DNA of 64,000 nt from Tomitella cavernea (GCF_016599145.1 NZ_JAENKO010000001.1:1-64000), one strand, 5' to 3'. Counted from the stretch's first letter, positions 1 through 9,738 are shown. The notes: generated by a model from the letters alone, not told the origin. A program made the numbers and translations.

Positions 1-1956
1 GCACCGCCCGCCGCGTTCGCTGCGGCCCTCGGCGGCACCGACGGCCCGGCCGGCAGTCCCGGCGCCGGGGCGTCGGACGGGACGGCCGCGCGGCTCGCAG
101 CCCTGCCCGAGGACGAACGCTCCATGGTGACCGCTCTGCTCTCCGGCGGCGGGCTCGGCAGAACGCGGGCCGCCGCGGACGACGCACCACCGACGAGCCC
201 GGTGCAGCGCCTGCTCCAGGCCGGGCTGCTCGAGAAGGTCGACGACCACACCGTCCGCCTGCCCGACGCCGTCCGATCCGCGGCAGGTTCCCTGGCCGCC
301 GCGCAGTTGAGGCTCACCCCTCCCCCGATCGTGCCGACGGTGCACGATCCTGGGACGGTCGACGCCGCCGCGGCCGGCGAGGCCGGGGAGCTGTTGCGGC
401 ACGCTCGCGCCGTCCTCGACTCGCTCAGCGCGCGCCCGGTGCCGGTGCTGCGCAGCGGCGGCGTAGGCGTGCGGGAGATCCGGCGGCTCGCCAAGGAACT
501 GTCCCTGGGCGAGCGGCGCGTCGGGTTCCTGCTCGAGCTCCTCGCCCGTGCGGACCTCATCCGTTCCGGGCTGCCCGACCCCGTGCCGGAGCACGACACC
601 GCCGACTCTTATTGGGCGCCGTCGACGGAGATCGACGCCTGGCTGGGCCTCGAACCGGCCGGCCGGTGGGCGGTGCTGGGCCGGGCGTGGCTGCGGATGC
701 CGCGGCGCATCTGGGAGATCGGCACCCGGGACGCCGCGGACAAAGTGGTACCGGCACTGTCCGCCGAGCTCCACGCGCCGGGGGTCGCCGCCGACCGTGA
801 GGCGGTGCTGGGGCGCCTGAGCGCCGAGCCGTCCGGCACCGGCATGAGCGCGTCCGACCTGCTCACGTCACTGCAGTGGCTCCGCCCGCGGCGCCACGCG
901 CGCATGCCGCCGGGATACGTCGAATACCTGCTTGCCGAGGCGCAGGACATGGGTGTGGTCGCGCAGGGTGCGCTGTCGGAACCCGGCCGCGCGCTGACGC
1001 AGCAGACCGTCGCCGAGGCCGACCCGGCGGCCGACCCGGCGGCCGACCCGGCGGCGGCGGCGATGTCCGCCGCCATGCCGGATCCGGTGGACCACGTGCT
1101 GCTGCAGGCCGACCTCACCATGATCGCGCCCGGCCCGCTCGTACCGGAGCTCGCAGCCACGATCGCGCGGGTCGCCGAGGTCGAGTCCGCAGGAGCGGCC
1201 ACGGTGTACCGGATCACCGAGGATTCGCTGCGCGCCGGATTGGACTCCGGGATGAGCGGCTCCGATCTGCACGCACTGTTCGCCGGCGCCTCGCGCACGC
1301 CGGTCCCGCAGGCGCTGACCTACCTGGTCGACGATGCGGCCCGCCGGTACGGCCGGCTGCGCATCGGCTTCGCCAACTCGTTCCTGCGGTGCGAGGACGA
1401 GGTGCTGCTGTCCGAGGTGTTCACCCGCCTGCCCGACCTGGGGCTGCGCAGGCTCGCCCCGACCGTCGCCGTGTCCTCCCTGGAACTGGCGGACCTGATG
1501 GACGCCCTGCGCGGCGCCGGCGTCGCGGCGGTCGGCGAGGACGTGAACGGCAGCGTGTTGGACCTGCGACCGCGCGGCGCGCGGGTCGCGACGCCGCGCC
1601 GGACGCGGCAGAACGTGCACCGTCCCCGACCGGCCGCCCTCGGCGACGCCGCCCTCGCGGAGGTCGTGGCCGGCATGCGCGCGGGCGACAAGGCGGAGGG
1701 CGTCTCCGGCGCACCCACCATCCGGGCCGACGGCACGCGCGCGGGCGGGGCCGCCACCGTCGCGCTGCTGCAGACTGCCACGCGCACAGGGCGGACGGTG
1801 TCGGTGGGCTACGTGGACGCGCAGGGTACGGCGATCCACCGCCTGGTCGAGCCCGTCGGATTCCACGGCGGCGTCCTCGAGGCGCTCGATGCCGTCACCG
1901 GCGCCCGCCACGTGTTTTCCCTGCACCGGATCACCTCGGTATCGTGGGCGGACTGA
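1..1956 (+). CDS. Helicase-associated protein (XPB/Ssl2-like N-terminal domain), 5'-truncated
   Basis: The frame is open from base 1, so the start lies outside the window; the ATG at 124 is internal. The visible 651 residues match the large actinobacterial protein encoded just upstream of the XPB helicase (M. tuberculosis Rv0862c type). It carries a C-terminal Helicase_C_3/XPB N-terminal-like region, roughly from the DHVLLQADLTMIAPGPL stretch to HRITSVSW at the end. A 12-bp tandem repeat near 1018-1053 codes Asp-Pro-Ala-Ala units that form a linker before that region. The next gene follows after 26 nt, so the two are probably one operon and work together in DNA repair or chromosome maintenance. 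The exact biochemical role is unknown. The family call is good; function is inferred from the neighbour. Confidence 0.85.
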   Translation, partial: APPAAFAAALGGTDGPAGSPGAGASDGTAARLAALPEDERSMVTALLSGGGLGRTRAAADDAPPTSPVQRLLQAGLLEKVDDHTVRLPDAVRSAAGSLAAAQLRLTPPPIVPTVHDPGTVDAAAAGEAGELLRHARAVLDSLSARPVPVLRSGGVGVREIRRLAKELSLGERRVGFLLELLARADLIRSGLPDPVPEHDTADSYWAPSTEIDAWLGLEPAGRWAVLGRAWLRMPRRIWEIGTRDAADKVVPALSAELHAPGVAADREAVLGRLSAEPSGTGMSASDLLTSLQWLRPRRHARMPPGYVEYLLAEAQDMGVVAQGALSEPGRALTQQTVAEADPAADPAADPAAAAMSAAMPDPVDHVLLQADLTMIAPGPLVPELAATIARVAEVESAGAATVYRITEDSLRAGLDSGMSGSDLHALFAGASRTPVPQALTYLVDDAARRYGRLRIGFANSFLRCEDEVLLSEVFTRLPDLGLRRLAPTVAVSSLELADLMDALRGAGVAAVGEDVNGSVLDLRPRGARVATPRRTRQNVHRPRPAALGDAALAEVVAGMRAGDKAEGVSGAPTIRADGTRAGGAATVALLQTATRTGRTVSVGYVDAQGTAIHRLVEPVGFHGGVLEALDAVTGARHVFSLHRITSVSWAD

Positions 1957-1982
1957 GGAACATTGCAGACCGGGGAGGCCAT

Positions 1983-3674
1983 GTGAGCGACGGACCGCTG
2001 ATCGTCCAGTCCGACAAGACGCTGCTGCTGGAGGTGGACCACCCGCGGGCCGCGGACGCCCGCGCAGCCATCGCCCCGTTCGCGGAGCTCGAGCGCGCCC
2101 CCGAACACGTGCACACCTACCGCGTCACTCCTCTGGCGTTGTGGAACGCGCGCGCTGCGGGCCACGACGCCGAGCAGGTGGTCGACGCCTTCGTCACGTT
2201 CTCGCGCTTCCCCGTGCCGCAGCCCCTGCTGGTGGACGTGGCCGACACCATGGCCCGGTACGGACGGCTGCAGCTTGTCAAGCACCCCGCGCACGGGCTC
2301 ACCCTGATCAGCCTCGATCGCGCAGTGCTCGAGGAGGTGATGCGGCACAAAAAGATCAAGCCGATGCTCGGCGACCGCCTCGACGACGACACCGTGCGCG
2401 TGCACCCCAGCGAGCGCGGGCGGCTCAAGCAGATGCTCCTCAAGGTGGGCTGGCCCGCCGAGGACCTGGCCGGATACGTCGACGGCGAGGCCCACGAGAT
2501 CGCATTGGACCCCGACACGCATCCCTGGCAGCTGCGCGACTACCAGCAGCTTGCCGCCGACTCGTTCTGGGACGGCGGATCCGGGGTGGTGGTGCTGCCG
2601 TGCGGCGCGGGCAAGACGATGGTCGGCGCCGCCGCCATGGCCAAGGCGCAGGCGACGACGCTGATCCTGGTCACCAACACCGTCGCCGGCCGCCAGTGGA
2701 AGCGGGAACTGATCGACCGCACCACCCTCACCGAGGACGAGATCGGCGAGTATTCGGGCGAGAAGAAGGAAATTCGGCCCGTCACCATCGCCACGTACCA
2801 GGTCATCACCCGTCGATCGAAGGGCGAGTACAAGCATCTCGAGCTGTTCGACTCGCGCGACTGGGGGCTGGTCGTCTACGACGAGGTGCACCTGCTGCCC
2901 GCCCCGGTGTTCCGGATGACGGCCGACCTCCAGTCGCGGCGCAGGCTGGGGCTCACCGCCACGCTGGTGCGCGAGGACGGCAGGGAAGGCGACGTGTTCT
3001 CGCTGATCGGGCCCAAGCGGTACGACGCCCCGTGGCGCGACATCGAAGCTCAGGGCTGGATCGCCCCCGCCGACTGCGTCGAGGTCCGGGTGACTCTGAC
3101 CGAGAACCAGCGGATGATCTATGCCACCGCCGAATCCGAGGACCGCTACCGGCTGTGCTCCACCGCGGAGACGAAGGTGCCGGTGGTCCAGGCGATCCTC
3201 GACCGGCACGAGGGCGCGCAGACGCTCGTCATCGGCGCGTATCTCGACCAGCTCGAAGAGCTCGGTGCCGCGCTGCAAGCGCCGGTCATCCAGGGCTCCA
3301 CCCGCACGGCCGAGCGTGAACGGCTCTTCGACAGGTTCCGCAGCGGCGAGATCCGGACCCTCGTGGTGAGCAAGGTCGCCAACTTCTCGATCGACCTGCC
3401 CGAGGCGGCCGTGGCCGTGCAGGTCTCCGGCACCTTCGGCTCCCGGCAGGAGGAGGCGCAGCGACTGGGCCGGTTGCTGCGACCCAAGCGCGACGGCGGG
3501 CAGGCGCACTTCTACTCGGTGGTGGCGCGCGACACCCTCGACGCCGACTACGCGGCGCACCGGCAACGGTTCCTGGCAGAGCAGGGGTACGCCTACCGGA
3601 TCGTCGACGCGGACGAGCTGCTGGGCCCGCCGATCCCCGACGTGGAGGGCGACCTGCCCGACTCCGAAGCCTGA
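1983..3674 (+). CDS. DNA repair helicase XPB (ERCC3-like), SF2
   Basis: Predicted ATP-dependent 3'-5' DNA helicase/translocase of superfamily 2, 563 residues, like Rv0861c. Visible motifs in order: an N-terminal XPB damage-recognition-like region; Walker A PCGAGKTMVG; a DEVH box in VVYDEVHLLPA; motif III LTATLVRED with the RED residues typical of XPB; and motif VI QEEAQRLGRLLRPK, whose arginines contact ATP. The GTG at 1983 is chosen because a GGGGAGG ribosome site lies just before it and the protein then begins MSDGPLIVQ; the open frame continues far upstream but only as a shadow of the preceding gene. Bacterial XPB unwinds DNA and cooperates with nucleases in excision repair. Family certain. 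Confidence 0.95.
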   Translation: MSDGPLIVQSDKTLLLEVDHPRAADARAAIAPFAELERAPEHVHTYRVTPLALWNARAAGHDAEQVVDAFVTFSRFPVPQPLLVDVADTMARYGRLQLVKHPAHGLTLISLDRAVLEEVMRHKKIKPMLGDRLDDDTVRVHPSERGRLKQMLLKVGWPAEDLAGYVDGEAHEIALDPDTHPWQLRDYQQLAADSFWDGGSGVVVLPCGAGKTMVGAAAMAKAQATTLILVTNTVAGRQWKRELIDRTTLTEDEIGEYSGEKKEIRPVTIATYQVITRRSKGEYKHLELFDSRDWGLVVYDEVHLLPAPVFRMTADLQSRRRLGLTATLVREDGREGDVFSLIGPKRYDAPWRDIEAQGWIAPADCVEVRVTLTENQRMIYATAESEDRYRLCSTAETKVPVVQAILDRHEGAQTLVIGAYLDQLEELGAALQAPVIQGSTRTAERERLFDRFRSGEIRTLVVSKVANFSIDLPEAAVAVQVSGTFGSRQEEAQRLGRLLRPKRDGGQAHFYSVVARDTLDADYAAHRQRFLAEQGYAYRIVDADELLGPPIPDVEGDLPDSEA

Positions 3675-3738
3675 CCCGGAGCCGGGGCCTGCCCCGTCGG
3701 CGGTCACCGTCACGGAGGCGACCGCTAAGATCGGTGCC

Positions 3739-4410
3739 GTGCGTCAACTGCCGTTCCCCGTCGATGTCAAGTTCGCCAAGAGTGTAAACGAGAACTACCA
3801 GGAGTTGCGCAGGCTGCGCATCTCCTCGATCCTCGTCGCTTTGCTGTGGATCGCGGGCGGCGTCGCGGCCGCCGTCTTCGGCTCAGGCGGCTGGTACATC
3901 CTGGCCGCCGCGCTGGTGGTCATGGGGGTCGGCTCCATCGTCATGGCGATCCTGCTGCCCCGCAAAGTCGGCTCCATCAAACGACAGTACGAACGCAGTC
4001 AGCTGGTCGGCGCCGTCCTCGCGGAGAAGCGTCGGCACGGCGTCACCCTGCTCGGGCTGGTCAATGTCTCGCGCACCGGCGACGTCGACCCCGTCTACGC
4101 GCTGGTCACGCGTACCGCGACGGCCGTGACCGGGCACCCTATGGTCGTCGGCGCGAAGATCCCCTGCGTCGCCGTGCTGCAGGACCGTTCCAGCCGCTAC
4201 CGGGGCGCGTCGTGGCAGACCGCGAGCCTGATGCCGTTGTCGTGGGCCACCAAGGACAAGTCGGTGATCGGCCAGGGACAGTCGCTGATCGCGGGCTACG
4301 AATGGGACCTGCTCCAGCGCAGCATTCCGCGTACGGCGGAGGTGGACAAGTCCCCCAATCAGATGATCCTGCTGTCCAAGCGCGACCTGCCGGAGGCGTT
4401 GCGCGGCTGA
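3739..4410 (+). CDS. DUF3239 family membrane protein
   Basis: A 223-residue protein resembling the DUF3239 family of corynebacteria and relatives. Two hydrophobic segments at roughly residues 35-55 and 58-75 form a membrane hairpin; the rest is a soluble domain of unknown function. The GTG start has no ribosome site, but a TAAGAT -10-like box lies 7 nt upstream (3726-3731), the arrangement of a leaderless transcript. The 3' end overlaps the convergent monooxygenase gene by about 50 bp. No function is assigned. Confidence 0.75.
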   Translation: MRQLPFPVDVKFAKSVNENYQELRRLRISSILVALLWIAGGVAAAVFGSGGWYILAAALVVMGVGSIVMAILLPRKVGSIKRQYERSQLVGAVLAEKRRHGVTLLGLVNVSRTGDVDPVYALVTRTATAVTGHPMVVGAKIPCVAVLQDRSSRYRGASWQTASLMPLSWATKDKSVIGQGQSLIAGYEWDLLQRSIPRTAEVDKSPNQMILLSKRDLPEALRG

Positions 4411-5936
4411 CCCGCCTTGAGCAGCACGTAGTCGTCCAACGACACCCGTGATGTGATGCGCCGGTAGGCGGAGACGGTGTCCGGCCAGTTGCTGGAGATG
4501 CGGCCCGACGCGGCGACGTACCAGCTGTCGCACCCGGTCCACGCGCTGTGCGCCAGCTGCCGCTGCACGTCCGCGTCGAACCGGTCGTCCACGTCCGCCC
4601 GCACATCGACGGCGTCCGCCCCCGCTGCGTCGGCCAGCTCGGCCAGGCGCCGGATGTACACGGCCTGGCGCTCGAGCATGAACAGGATCGACCCCGAGCC
4701 GAGGTTCGTGTTGGGCCCGTACATCATCAGCAGGTTGGGGAACCCGGGCACCGCGATCCCCAGGTACGCCCGCGCGCCGTCGGCCCACCGCTCGGCCAGG
4801 GCCTCCCCGCCGGCGCCTCGGATGTCGAGGGCCGTACAGAACTCCTGCGCGCGGAATCCGGTGCCGAAGATGAGCACGTCCGCCCGATGCCGCGTGCCGG
4901 AGGCCGTGGTGATGCCGTCGGACGTCACCTCGGCGACGGCGTCGGTCTCGACCGTGACATCGGGCTGCGACACCGCCGGGTAGTAGTCGCTGGAAAACAG
5001 CACCCGCTTGCATCCCATCGGGTAATCGGGGGTGAGCACCTCCCGCAGTCCCGCGTCCCGCACCCCCCGCCAGCGGTGCAGAGCCGACCATGCACGGAAT
5101 GCGGCGGACACCACGCGGTTGCCCTTCATCTGCAGCGTCCACAGTTCAGCGAAGCACCACCAGAACAGCCGTTCCGCCGCCAGGGTCGCCGGGACGGCGC
5201 GGAAGAGCCTGCGGTGGCGGGCGCTGTAGACGCGGTCCAGACGCGGCAGCAGGTAGGGGGCGGAGCGCTGGAACACCGTCAGGTGCGTCGCAGCGGCCTG
5301 CACGTGCGGGATGAACTGGACGGCGCTGGCGCCGGTCCCGATCACCGCCACCCGCTTGCCGGTGAGGTCGACGTCGTGCCGCCACCGGGCGGAGTGGAAG
5401 GCCGATCCGGAGAACGAATCGATGCCCGGGATCCGTGGCAGCGCCGGCGTGGACAGCTGGCCGACCGCGGGCACCAGGAAACGCGCCCGGACCACCTCAC
5501 CGTCGCCCAGCGTGATATCCCACCGGGCCGATTGCGCGTCGAACCGCGCCGCGGTCACCTCGGCGCCGAAGCGGATGCGCGGGAGCAGGCCGTACTCGCC
5601 GACGAGACGACGGATGTAGGCGAAGATGTCAGGCTGCCGCGAATACCTGCGCGGCCAGCCCGGCTCGGGCGCGTAGGAGAACGAGTAGTACGGCGACGGC
5701 ACGTCGCACGCCGCCCCCGGGTAGGTGTTGTCCCGCCAGACCCCGCCCGCCCCGGCCGCGCGCTCGAGGATGACGAAGTCCGTGCGCCCGGATCGCGCGA
5801 GTTCCATGGCCGCCGCCAGCCCGCCCAGACCGGCGCCGATGATGGCGAATCCGTACGCTTCCGCGCCGGAAGACCCCCGGACGCCCGTCACCCGGGATCC
5901 GGCGTCTTTCGTCACGTCCGCACCCGCTCCCGACAT
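4359..5936 (-). CDS. Flavin-containing monooxygenase, Baeyer-Villiger type
   Basis: 525-residue FAD- and NADPH-dependent oxidoreductase. It has an N-terminal FAD Rossmann motif (IIGAGLGGLAAAM), the Baeyer-Villiger fingerprint FSGSAFHSARW (FxGxxxHxxxW), and a second nucleotide motif VIGTGASAVQF for NADPH. Enzymes of this class insert oxygen next to a ketone or oxidise soft nucleophiles; the substrate cannot be read from sequence. An upstream ATG at 5990 exists, but the ATG at 5936 has a GGAG site 8 nt before it and starts closer to the FAD motif. The gene converges on and overlaps the DUF3239 gene at its 3' end. Steroid or ketone catabolism is possible but is a guess. Confidence 0.9.
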   Translation of the reverse strand: MSGAGADVTKDAGSRVTGVRGSSGAEAYGFAIIGAGLGGLAAAMELARSGRTDFVILERAAGAGGVWRDNTYPGAACDVPSPYYSFSYAPEPGWPRRYSRQPDIFAYIRRLVGEYGLLPRIRFGAEVTAARFDAQSARWDITLGDGEVVRARFLVPAVGQLSTPALPRIPGIDSFSGSAFHSARWRHDVDLTGKRVAVIGTGASAVQFIPHVQAAATHLTVFQRSAPYLLPRLDRVYSARHRRLFRAVPATLAAERLFWWCFAELWTLQMKGNRVVSAAFRAWSALHRWRGVRDAGLREVLTPDYPMGCKRVLFSSDYYPAVSQPDVTVETDAVAEVTSDGITTASGTRHRADVLIFGTGFRAQEFCTALDIRGAGGEALAERWADGARAYLGIAVPGFPNLLMMYGPNTNLGSGSILFMLERQAVYIRRLAELADAAGADAVDVRADVDDRFDADVQRQLAHSAWTGCDSWYVAASGRISSNWPDTVSAYRRITSRVSLDDYVLLKAGQPRNASGRSRLDSRII

Positions 5937-6125
5937 CCCGCCTGCTCCCGCCTCGCATCCAGCATGATCCGGCACCCAGCCGCACCCCACCGTACCGTCA
6001 GCGTGACGAGGGTCACCCGCTCACAGGGACTCCGGTGGCACCGGGCCGCCGCCGCGGCCGACAATGACGCCGTCCACGGCGGCACGGTCCAGACGGGCGG
6101 CCCCTGCCACGGCGAAGGAGCACGA

Positions 6126-7541
6126 ATGGAAGAACTGTTCGACACGCGCGACATGACGGGCCTGGCGCAGGCGATCAGCGGCGGCGAGGTGTCCGCGCGC
6201 GAGGTCCTCGAGTTCGCGCTCGACCGCATCGGGCAGCGCAATCCCACGGTGAACGCCGTCGTCGCCACCCGCGCCGACGAGGTGCGCGCCGAAGTGGACG
6301 CCGGACTGCCGGCGGGCCCGCTGCACGGCGTCCCCTTCGCCATCAAGGACCTCGGCGCGGATGTCGCCGGGCTGCCCACCACCAACGGGAGCCGCCTGTT
6401 CGCGGACGCGACGGCCGCCGCCGATTCCCCGATCGTGTCGGCGTACCGGCGCGCGGGCCTGGCCGTCGTCGGCAAGACGAACACCCCGGAGTGGGGCCAG
6501 AACGCGTCTACGGAGCCCGCCCTGTTCGGCCCCTCACGCAACCCCTACGACCTGGGCCGTTCCCCCGGCGGGTCGTCGGGCGGCGCGTCAGCGGCCGTGG
6601 CCGCGGGCATCCTTCCGGCCGCGCACGCCAGCGACGGCGGCGGTTCGATCCGCATCCCCGCGGCCATGACGGGTCTCGTGGGGCTCAAGCCGTCGCGCGG
6701 GCGCACCTGCGCTGGCAACCCGCTGGGCGCCCCGCTGTCGGTGCAACACGCCGTCACCCGCAGCGTGCGCGACTCCGCGCTGCTGCTGGACATCGTCTCC
6801 GCACCGCGCATCGGCGCCCCGGTCACGATCGTGCAGCCGGCGCGCCCCTACTCCGCGGAGGTGGGGGCCGACGCCGGCACGCTGACGATCGCGACGACGA
6901 CGCACTTCCCCGACGGCCGGCCCGTGCATGACGACTGCGCCGCGGCGGTCGACGACATCGCAGCAGTGCTCTCGGGACTGGGACACCATGTCGCCCCCGG
7001 CGCGCCCTCGTTCCCGCTCGACGACATGGCGGCCCCCATGTCGATGGGGATGGCGGTGTCGATGACCGCGGCGGTCGACGCCCGGCTGGCCGCGCTCGGC
7101 CGCGGGCTCCGCGACGACGACCTCGAAGCGGTCGGCCGGATGATCTACGAGCGCACCAAGACGCTGAGCGCCGCCGACTTCGGCGTCGCACTGGACAAGC
7201 TGGCGGCAGTGGCCGGAACTGTCGGCGCGTTCTTCGCCGACCACGACCTGCTGCTGCTGCCGACGCTCGGCGCATTGACCCCGCCGCTTGGCCTGCTGGA
7301 CGCCGGCTCAGTGGAGGCCATCTGGACGCACGGGGCCGTTTACGGCGGGCTCACCAGCCCGTTCAACATCACCGGCCAGCCTGCGATCTCATTGCCGCTG
7401 GGCACGGACCGCGACGGCATGCCCGTCGGTGTGCAGCTGGTGGCCGCCTTCGGCCGCGAGGACCTGCTGATCAGAGTCGCGGCGCAGCTCGAGCTGGAGC
7501 GCCCCTGGCCGATCACGCCGGTGTGGCCGGCCCGCAGCTGA
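6126..7541 (+). CDS. Amidase (amidase-signature family)
   Basis: 471-residue serine amidase hydrolysing carboxylic amides. The Ser-cisSer-Lys triad is visible: the lysine in PFAIKDLG (about residue 77), the Gly/Ser-rich loop GRSPGGSSGGASAAVAAG with the cis-serine, and the nucleophilic serine in DGGGSIRIPA. The ATG at 6126 follows GAAGGAG at good spacing; upstream in-frame sequence is a shadow of the monooxygenase on the other strand. The gene stands alone between divergent and convergent neighbours. The substrate is unknown; GatA is unlikely because no gatB or gatC lies nearby. Confidence 0.9.
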   Translation: MEELFDTRDMTGLAQAISGGEVSAREVLEFALDRIGQRNPTVNAVVATRADEVRAEVDAGLPAGPLHGVPFAIKDLGADVAGLPTTNGSRLFADATAAADSPIVSAYRRAGLAVVGKTNTPEWGQNASTEPALFGPSRNPYDLGRSPGGSSGGASAAVAAGILPAAHASDGGGSIRIPAAMTGLVGLKPSRGRTCAGNPLGAPLSVQHAVTRSVRDSALLLDIVSAPRIGAPVTIVQPARPYSAEVGADAGTLTIATTTHFPDGRPVHDDCAAAVDDIAAVLSGLGHHVAPGAPSFPLDDMAAPMSMGMAVSMTAAVDARLAALGRGLRDDDLEAVGRMIYERTKTLSAADFGVALDKLAAVAGTVGAFFADHDLLLLPTLGALTPPLGLLDAGSVEAIWTHGAVYGGLTSPFNITGQPAISLPLGTDRDGMPVGVQLVAAFGREDLLIRVAAQLELERPWPITPVWPARS

Positions 7542-7551
7542 GGCCCCGCTG

Positions 7552-7577
7552 CCGGCGGCACCGGCGTGCGCCGCCGG
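7552..7577. terminator. Hairpin between convergent amidase and SRPBCC genes
   Basis: Perfect 8-bp arms CCGGCGGC and GCCGCCGG with a 10-nt loop sit in the 48-nt gap between two convergent genes. It could end transcription from both sides. There is no T-tract, as usual in GC-rich actinobacteria, so termination is inferred. Confidence 0.45.
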
Positions 7578-7589
7578 GGGTCCTCCTGG

Positions 7590-8024
7590 CTACTTGACCT
7601 GTTTGGCCAGGTTGGCGAGGGTCTCCGCCTGGATCTTCCGCAGGCCCAGCGGGGCGAAGATGCCCTCGAACACGCCGCCGATGCCGCCGGCACCCGCCCA
7701 TGCGGTCTCCACCGCCACGCGCGCCCCGTCCGCGATCGGGGTGACCGTCCATGTGGTGACCATCGTCGAATTGGCGTCGGTCTCCGTCACGGTGTCGCCC
7801 GCCACCGAGACGGCCGCCTCGACGTACCGCACGCGCTTCTTCGTGGCCTGCAGGGTCCAGCGCACGATGGTGCCGTCCCCCCGCCCGCCCTGCACCACCG
7901 CATAGTCGCGGTACTGGGACGGGAGGATCTTCGGGCGCACCGTCGTGTAGTCGGCGATGGCCTCGAGCACCACCGACGGCTCCGCGACGATGTCGATCTC
8001 GCTGACCGCCTTGACCTCTCCCAC
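7590..8024 (-). CDS. SRPBCC (START-like/polyketide cyclase-like) family protein
   Basis: 144-residue single-domain protein of the SRPBCC fold, which forms a deep pocket for hydrophobic ligands. The pattern is typical: an opening strand AVSEIDIVAEPSVV, a central region with charged and aromatic strands, and a C-terminal helix LRKIQAETLANLAKQVK closing the pocket. The GTG at 8024 is chosen because GAGGGAG lies 6 nt upstream; the frame runs open further but without homologous sequence. Mycobacterial relatives are uncharacterised lipid- or polyketide-binding proteins, so ligand and role are unknown. Confidence 0.8.
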   Translation of the reverse strand: MGEVKAVSEIDIVAEPSVVLEAIADYTTVRPKILPSQYRDYAVVQGGRGDGTIVRWTLQATKKRVRYVEAAVSVAGDTVTETDANSTMVTTWTVTPIADGARVAVETAWAGAGGIGGVFEGIFAPLGLRKIQAETLANLAKQVK

Positions 8025-8206
8025 AGTGAACTCCCTCTGCTCGTGTCGCGGCGCACCGTTGCGCGCCGACGCGCCCCACGCCGTCTTGTCCCCCGCCATC
8101 GTGCCACCCGCGTCGGCGTCCGCCCCTTCGGCCATGGCTGCAGCCCCGTCTGCGCACCGGAACTCATCCGCGACAAATCGTGATGCACCGCATACCATCA
8201 GCGGGC

Positions 8207-9547
8207 ATGAAACGGCGTGCGAGTGAATCGGGACGGCGGAACCACGGCGACGACGGGCGGGGGCGCGGCCTGCTGCGTGCGACGGCGCGCGTGACGGGCG
8301 GCGTCCCCTCGCACCTGTGGGTGGGCGCCGCGGCGACACTCAACTCCGTCGCTCCGCCGTCGAATTACTGGCTGGGCGCGGGCTCGATGATGGTAGGCGG
8401 CCCGGTCAACGAGCTGTCGCCGTACCTGCTCGGTGCCTCCGCGGCGGATGCCGCCGTCGGCGTGGCACGGCGGCGCGGCGCCGCATCCGCCGCGATGTCG
8501 GCCCTGACCATCGCGGGCCAGGTCGAGCTCCTTCGCCGGGCCCTGGCCACGGGCCCCGCGGTGGACTCCGCGTTGGACGAGGCCATCGGCCGCGCCCGGC
8601 TGCCCGCCGGCGGACGGGAGAGCCTCGCCGCGCGCCTGTCCCCCGTGCCGATGCGGGCCGGCGACGTCGAAGTACTGCACGACATCCCCTACCTCGACCC
8701 GGCCGGACTCAATTCCGCGGGCAGCCCCGCGGCACGGGCCCGGGCGGAGAAGCTGTGCCGCCTCGACATCCACCGATCGCGCAGCGGAACCCGTCCGGGA
8801 GGAGAGGCCGGGCCCGCGCCCGTCCTTCTGCACGTGCACGGCGGGATGTGGATGGGCAGCGACAAGCGCTACGAGGCGCTGCCGCTGCTGCACCGGATGG
8901 CCGCACGCGGATGGGTGTGCGTCAGCATCAACTACCGCCTGTGCCCCAAGGATCCGTTCCCCTCGCAGATCCTCGACGTCAAGAGCGCCATCGCATGGGT
9001 GCGGACGCACGCCGCCGAGTACGGCGCAGACCCGTCGTTCATCGCGATCACGGGCGGCTCCGCAGGCGCGCATCTGGCGTCGCTCGCCGCACTCACCCCC
9101 GGTGACCCACGGCTGCAGCCGCACCTGGCCGACGGCACGGACACCTCGATCCAGGCCGCGGTGCCCCAGTACGGGATCTACGACTTCACCGCACAGTCCG
9201 GGACCGCCCACGCCACCAAGCGACGCGACCGCTTCCTGGCGCCGATGATCCTCAGAAAGGACCCCATCGACCACGCCGCGGAATTCGCGCTGGCGTCGCC
9301 GCTGCTGCACGCCGACGCCGCGGCGCCGCCGTTCTTCGTCCTGCACGGGACCGACGACACCGGAGTCGAGATCGAGGAGTCCCGGCACTTCGTCCGCCAC
9401 CTGCGCGCGGTCTCGGACAGCGTCGTCGCCTTCGCGGAGCTCCCCGGGGCGCAGCACGCCTACGACCATCTGAACTCGATCCGCGCGCGGCAGTCGGTAC
9501 GCGGAATCGAACGATTCCTGGAGTGGGCGGCGGCCACTCGCGCCTGA
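8207..9547 (+). CDS. Alpha/beta-hydrolase esterase/lipase, LipQ-like
   Basis: 446-residue esterase of the hormone-sensitive-lipase group. The oxyanion loop is HVHGGMW, the nucleophile elbow GGSAGA, with the acid in HGTDDTG and the histidine in GAQHAYDH near the C-terminus. An approximately 130-residue N-terminal extension contains hydrophobic stretches that may associate with the membrane. The ATG at 8207 is preceded by TACCAT with 8 nt between, so the mRNA may be leaderless. The order esterase, WS/DGAT, plsC, plsB mirrors M. tuberculosis Rv2485c-Rv2482c, which suggests a role in acyl-glycerol turnover. The exact ester substrate is unknown. Confidence 0.85.
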   Translation: MKRRASESGRRNHGDDGRGRGLLRATARVTGGVPSHLWVGAAATLNSVAPPSNYWLGAGSMMVGGPVNELSPYLLGASAADAAVGVARRRGAASAAMSALTIAGQVELLRRALATGPAVDSALDEAIGRARLPAGGRESLAARLSPVPMRAGDVEVLHDIPYLDPAGLNSAGSPAARARAEKLCRLDIHRSRSGTRPGGEAGPAPVLLHVHGGMWMGSDKRYEALPLLHRMAARGWVCVSINYRLCPKDPFPSQILDVKSAIAWVRTHAAEYGADPSFIAITGGSAGAHLASLAALTPGDPRLQPHLADGTDTSIQAAVPQYGIYDFTAQSGTAHATKRRDRFLAPMILRKDPIDHAAEFALASPLLHADAAAPPFFVLHGTDDTGVEIEESRHFVRHLRAVSDSVVAFAELPGAQHAYDHLNSIRARQSVRGIERFLEWAAATRA

Positions 9548-9738
9548 CCTCCCGATCACCAGTATTCGCCGAGCATCTTCCGTGCCGACCTGCAATGCTG
9601 ATCACAGCCGCGGTCTTCTGTGCGATAGACCACGGCACTGGGGTGACGTGGGCGAAATGGGCGCCGCACGGAACCTGAGCCGAATGACGACTCGCGTCAC
9701 GCGGAAAGCGTGGCGGCTCCTGGGAGGGTGCGCATCCG
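9548..9738 (+). other. Intergenic leader of the WS/DGAT-plsC-plsB operon
   Basis: A 191-nt gap between the esterase and WS/DGAT genes. It should hold the operon promoter; a purine-rich GGGAGGG ribosome site lies before the ATG at 9739. I see no clear operator, hairpin or RNA gene. Confidence 0.4.

Noticed and set aside
3683-3696. CGGGGCCTGCCCCG dyad between XPB and DUF3239 genes as terminator
   Set aside because: Only 6-bp arms with a 2-nt loop; too weak to call.
3883-5142. 419-residue minus-strand open frame across the DUF3239 gene and monooxygenase
   Set aside because: Arg/Gly-rich composition and lack of any motif show it to be an out-of-frame shadow of the two real genes.
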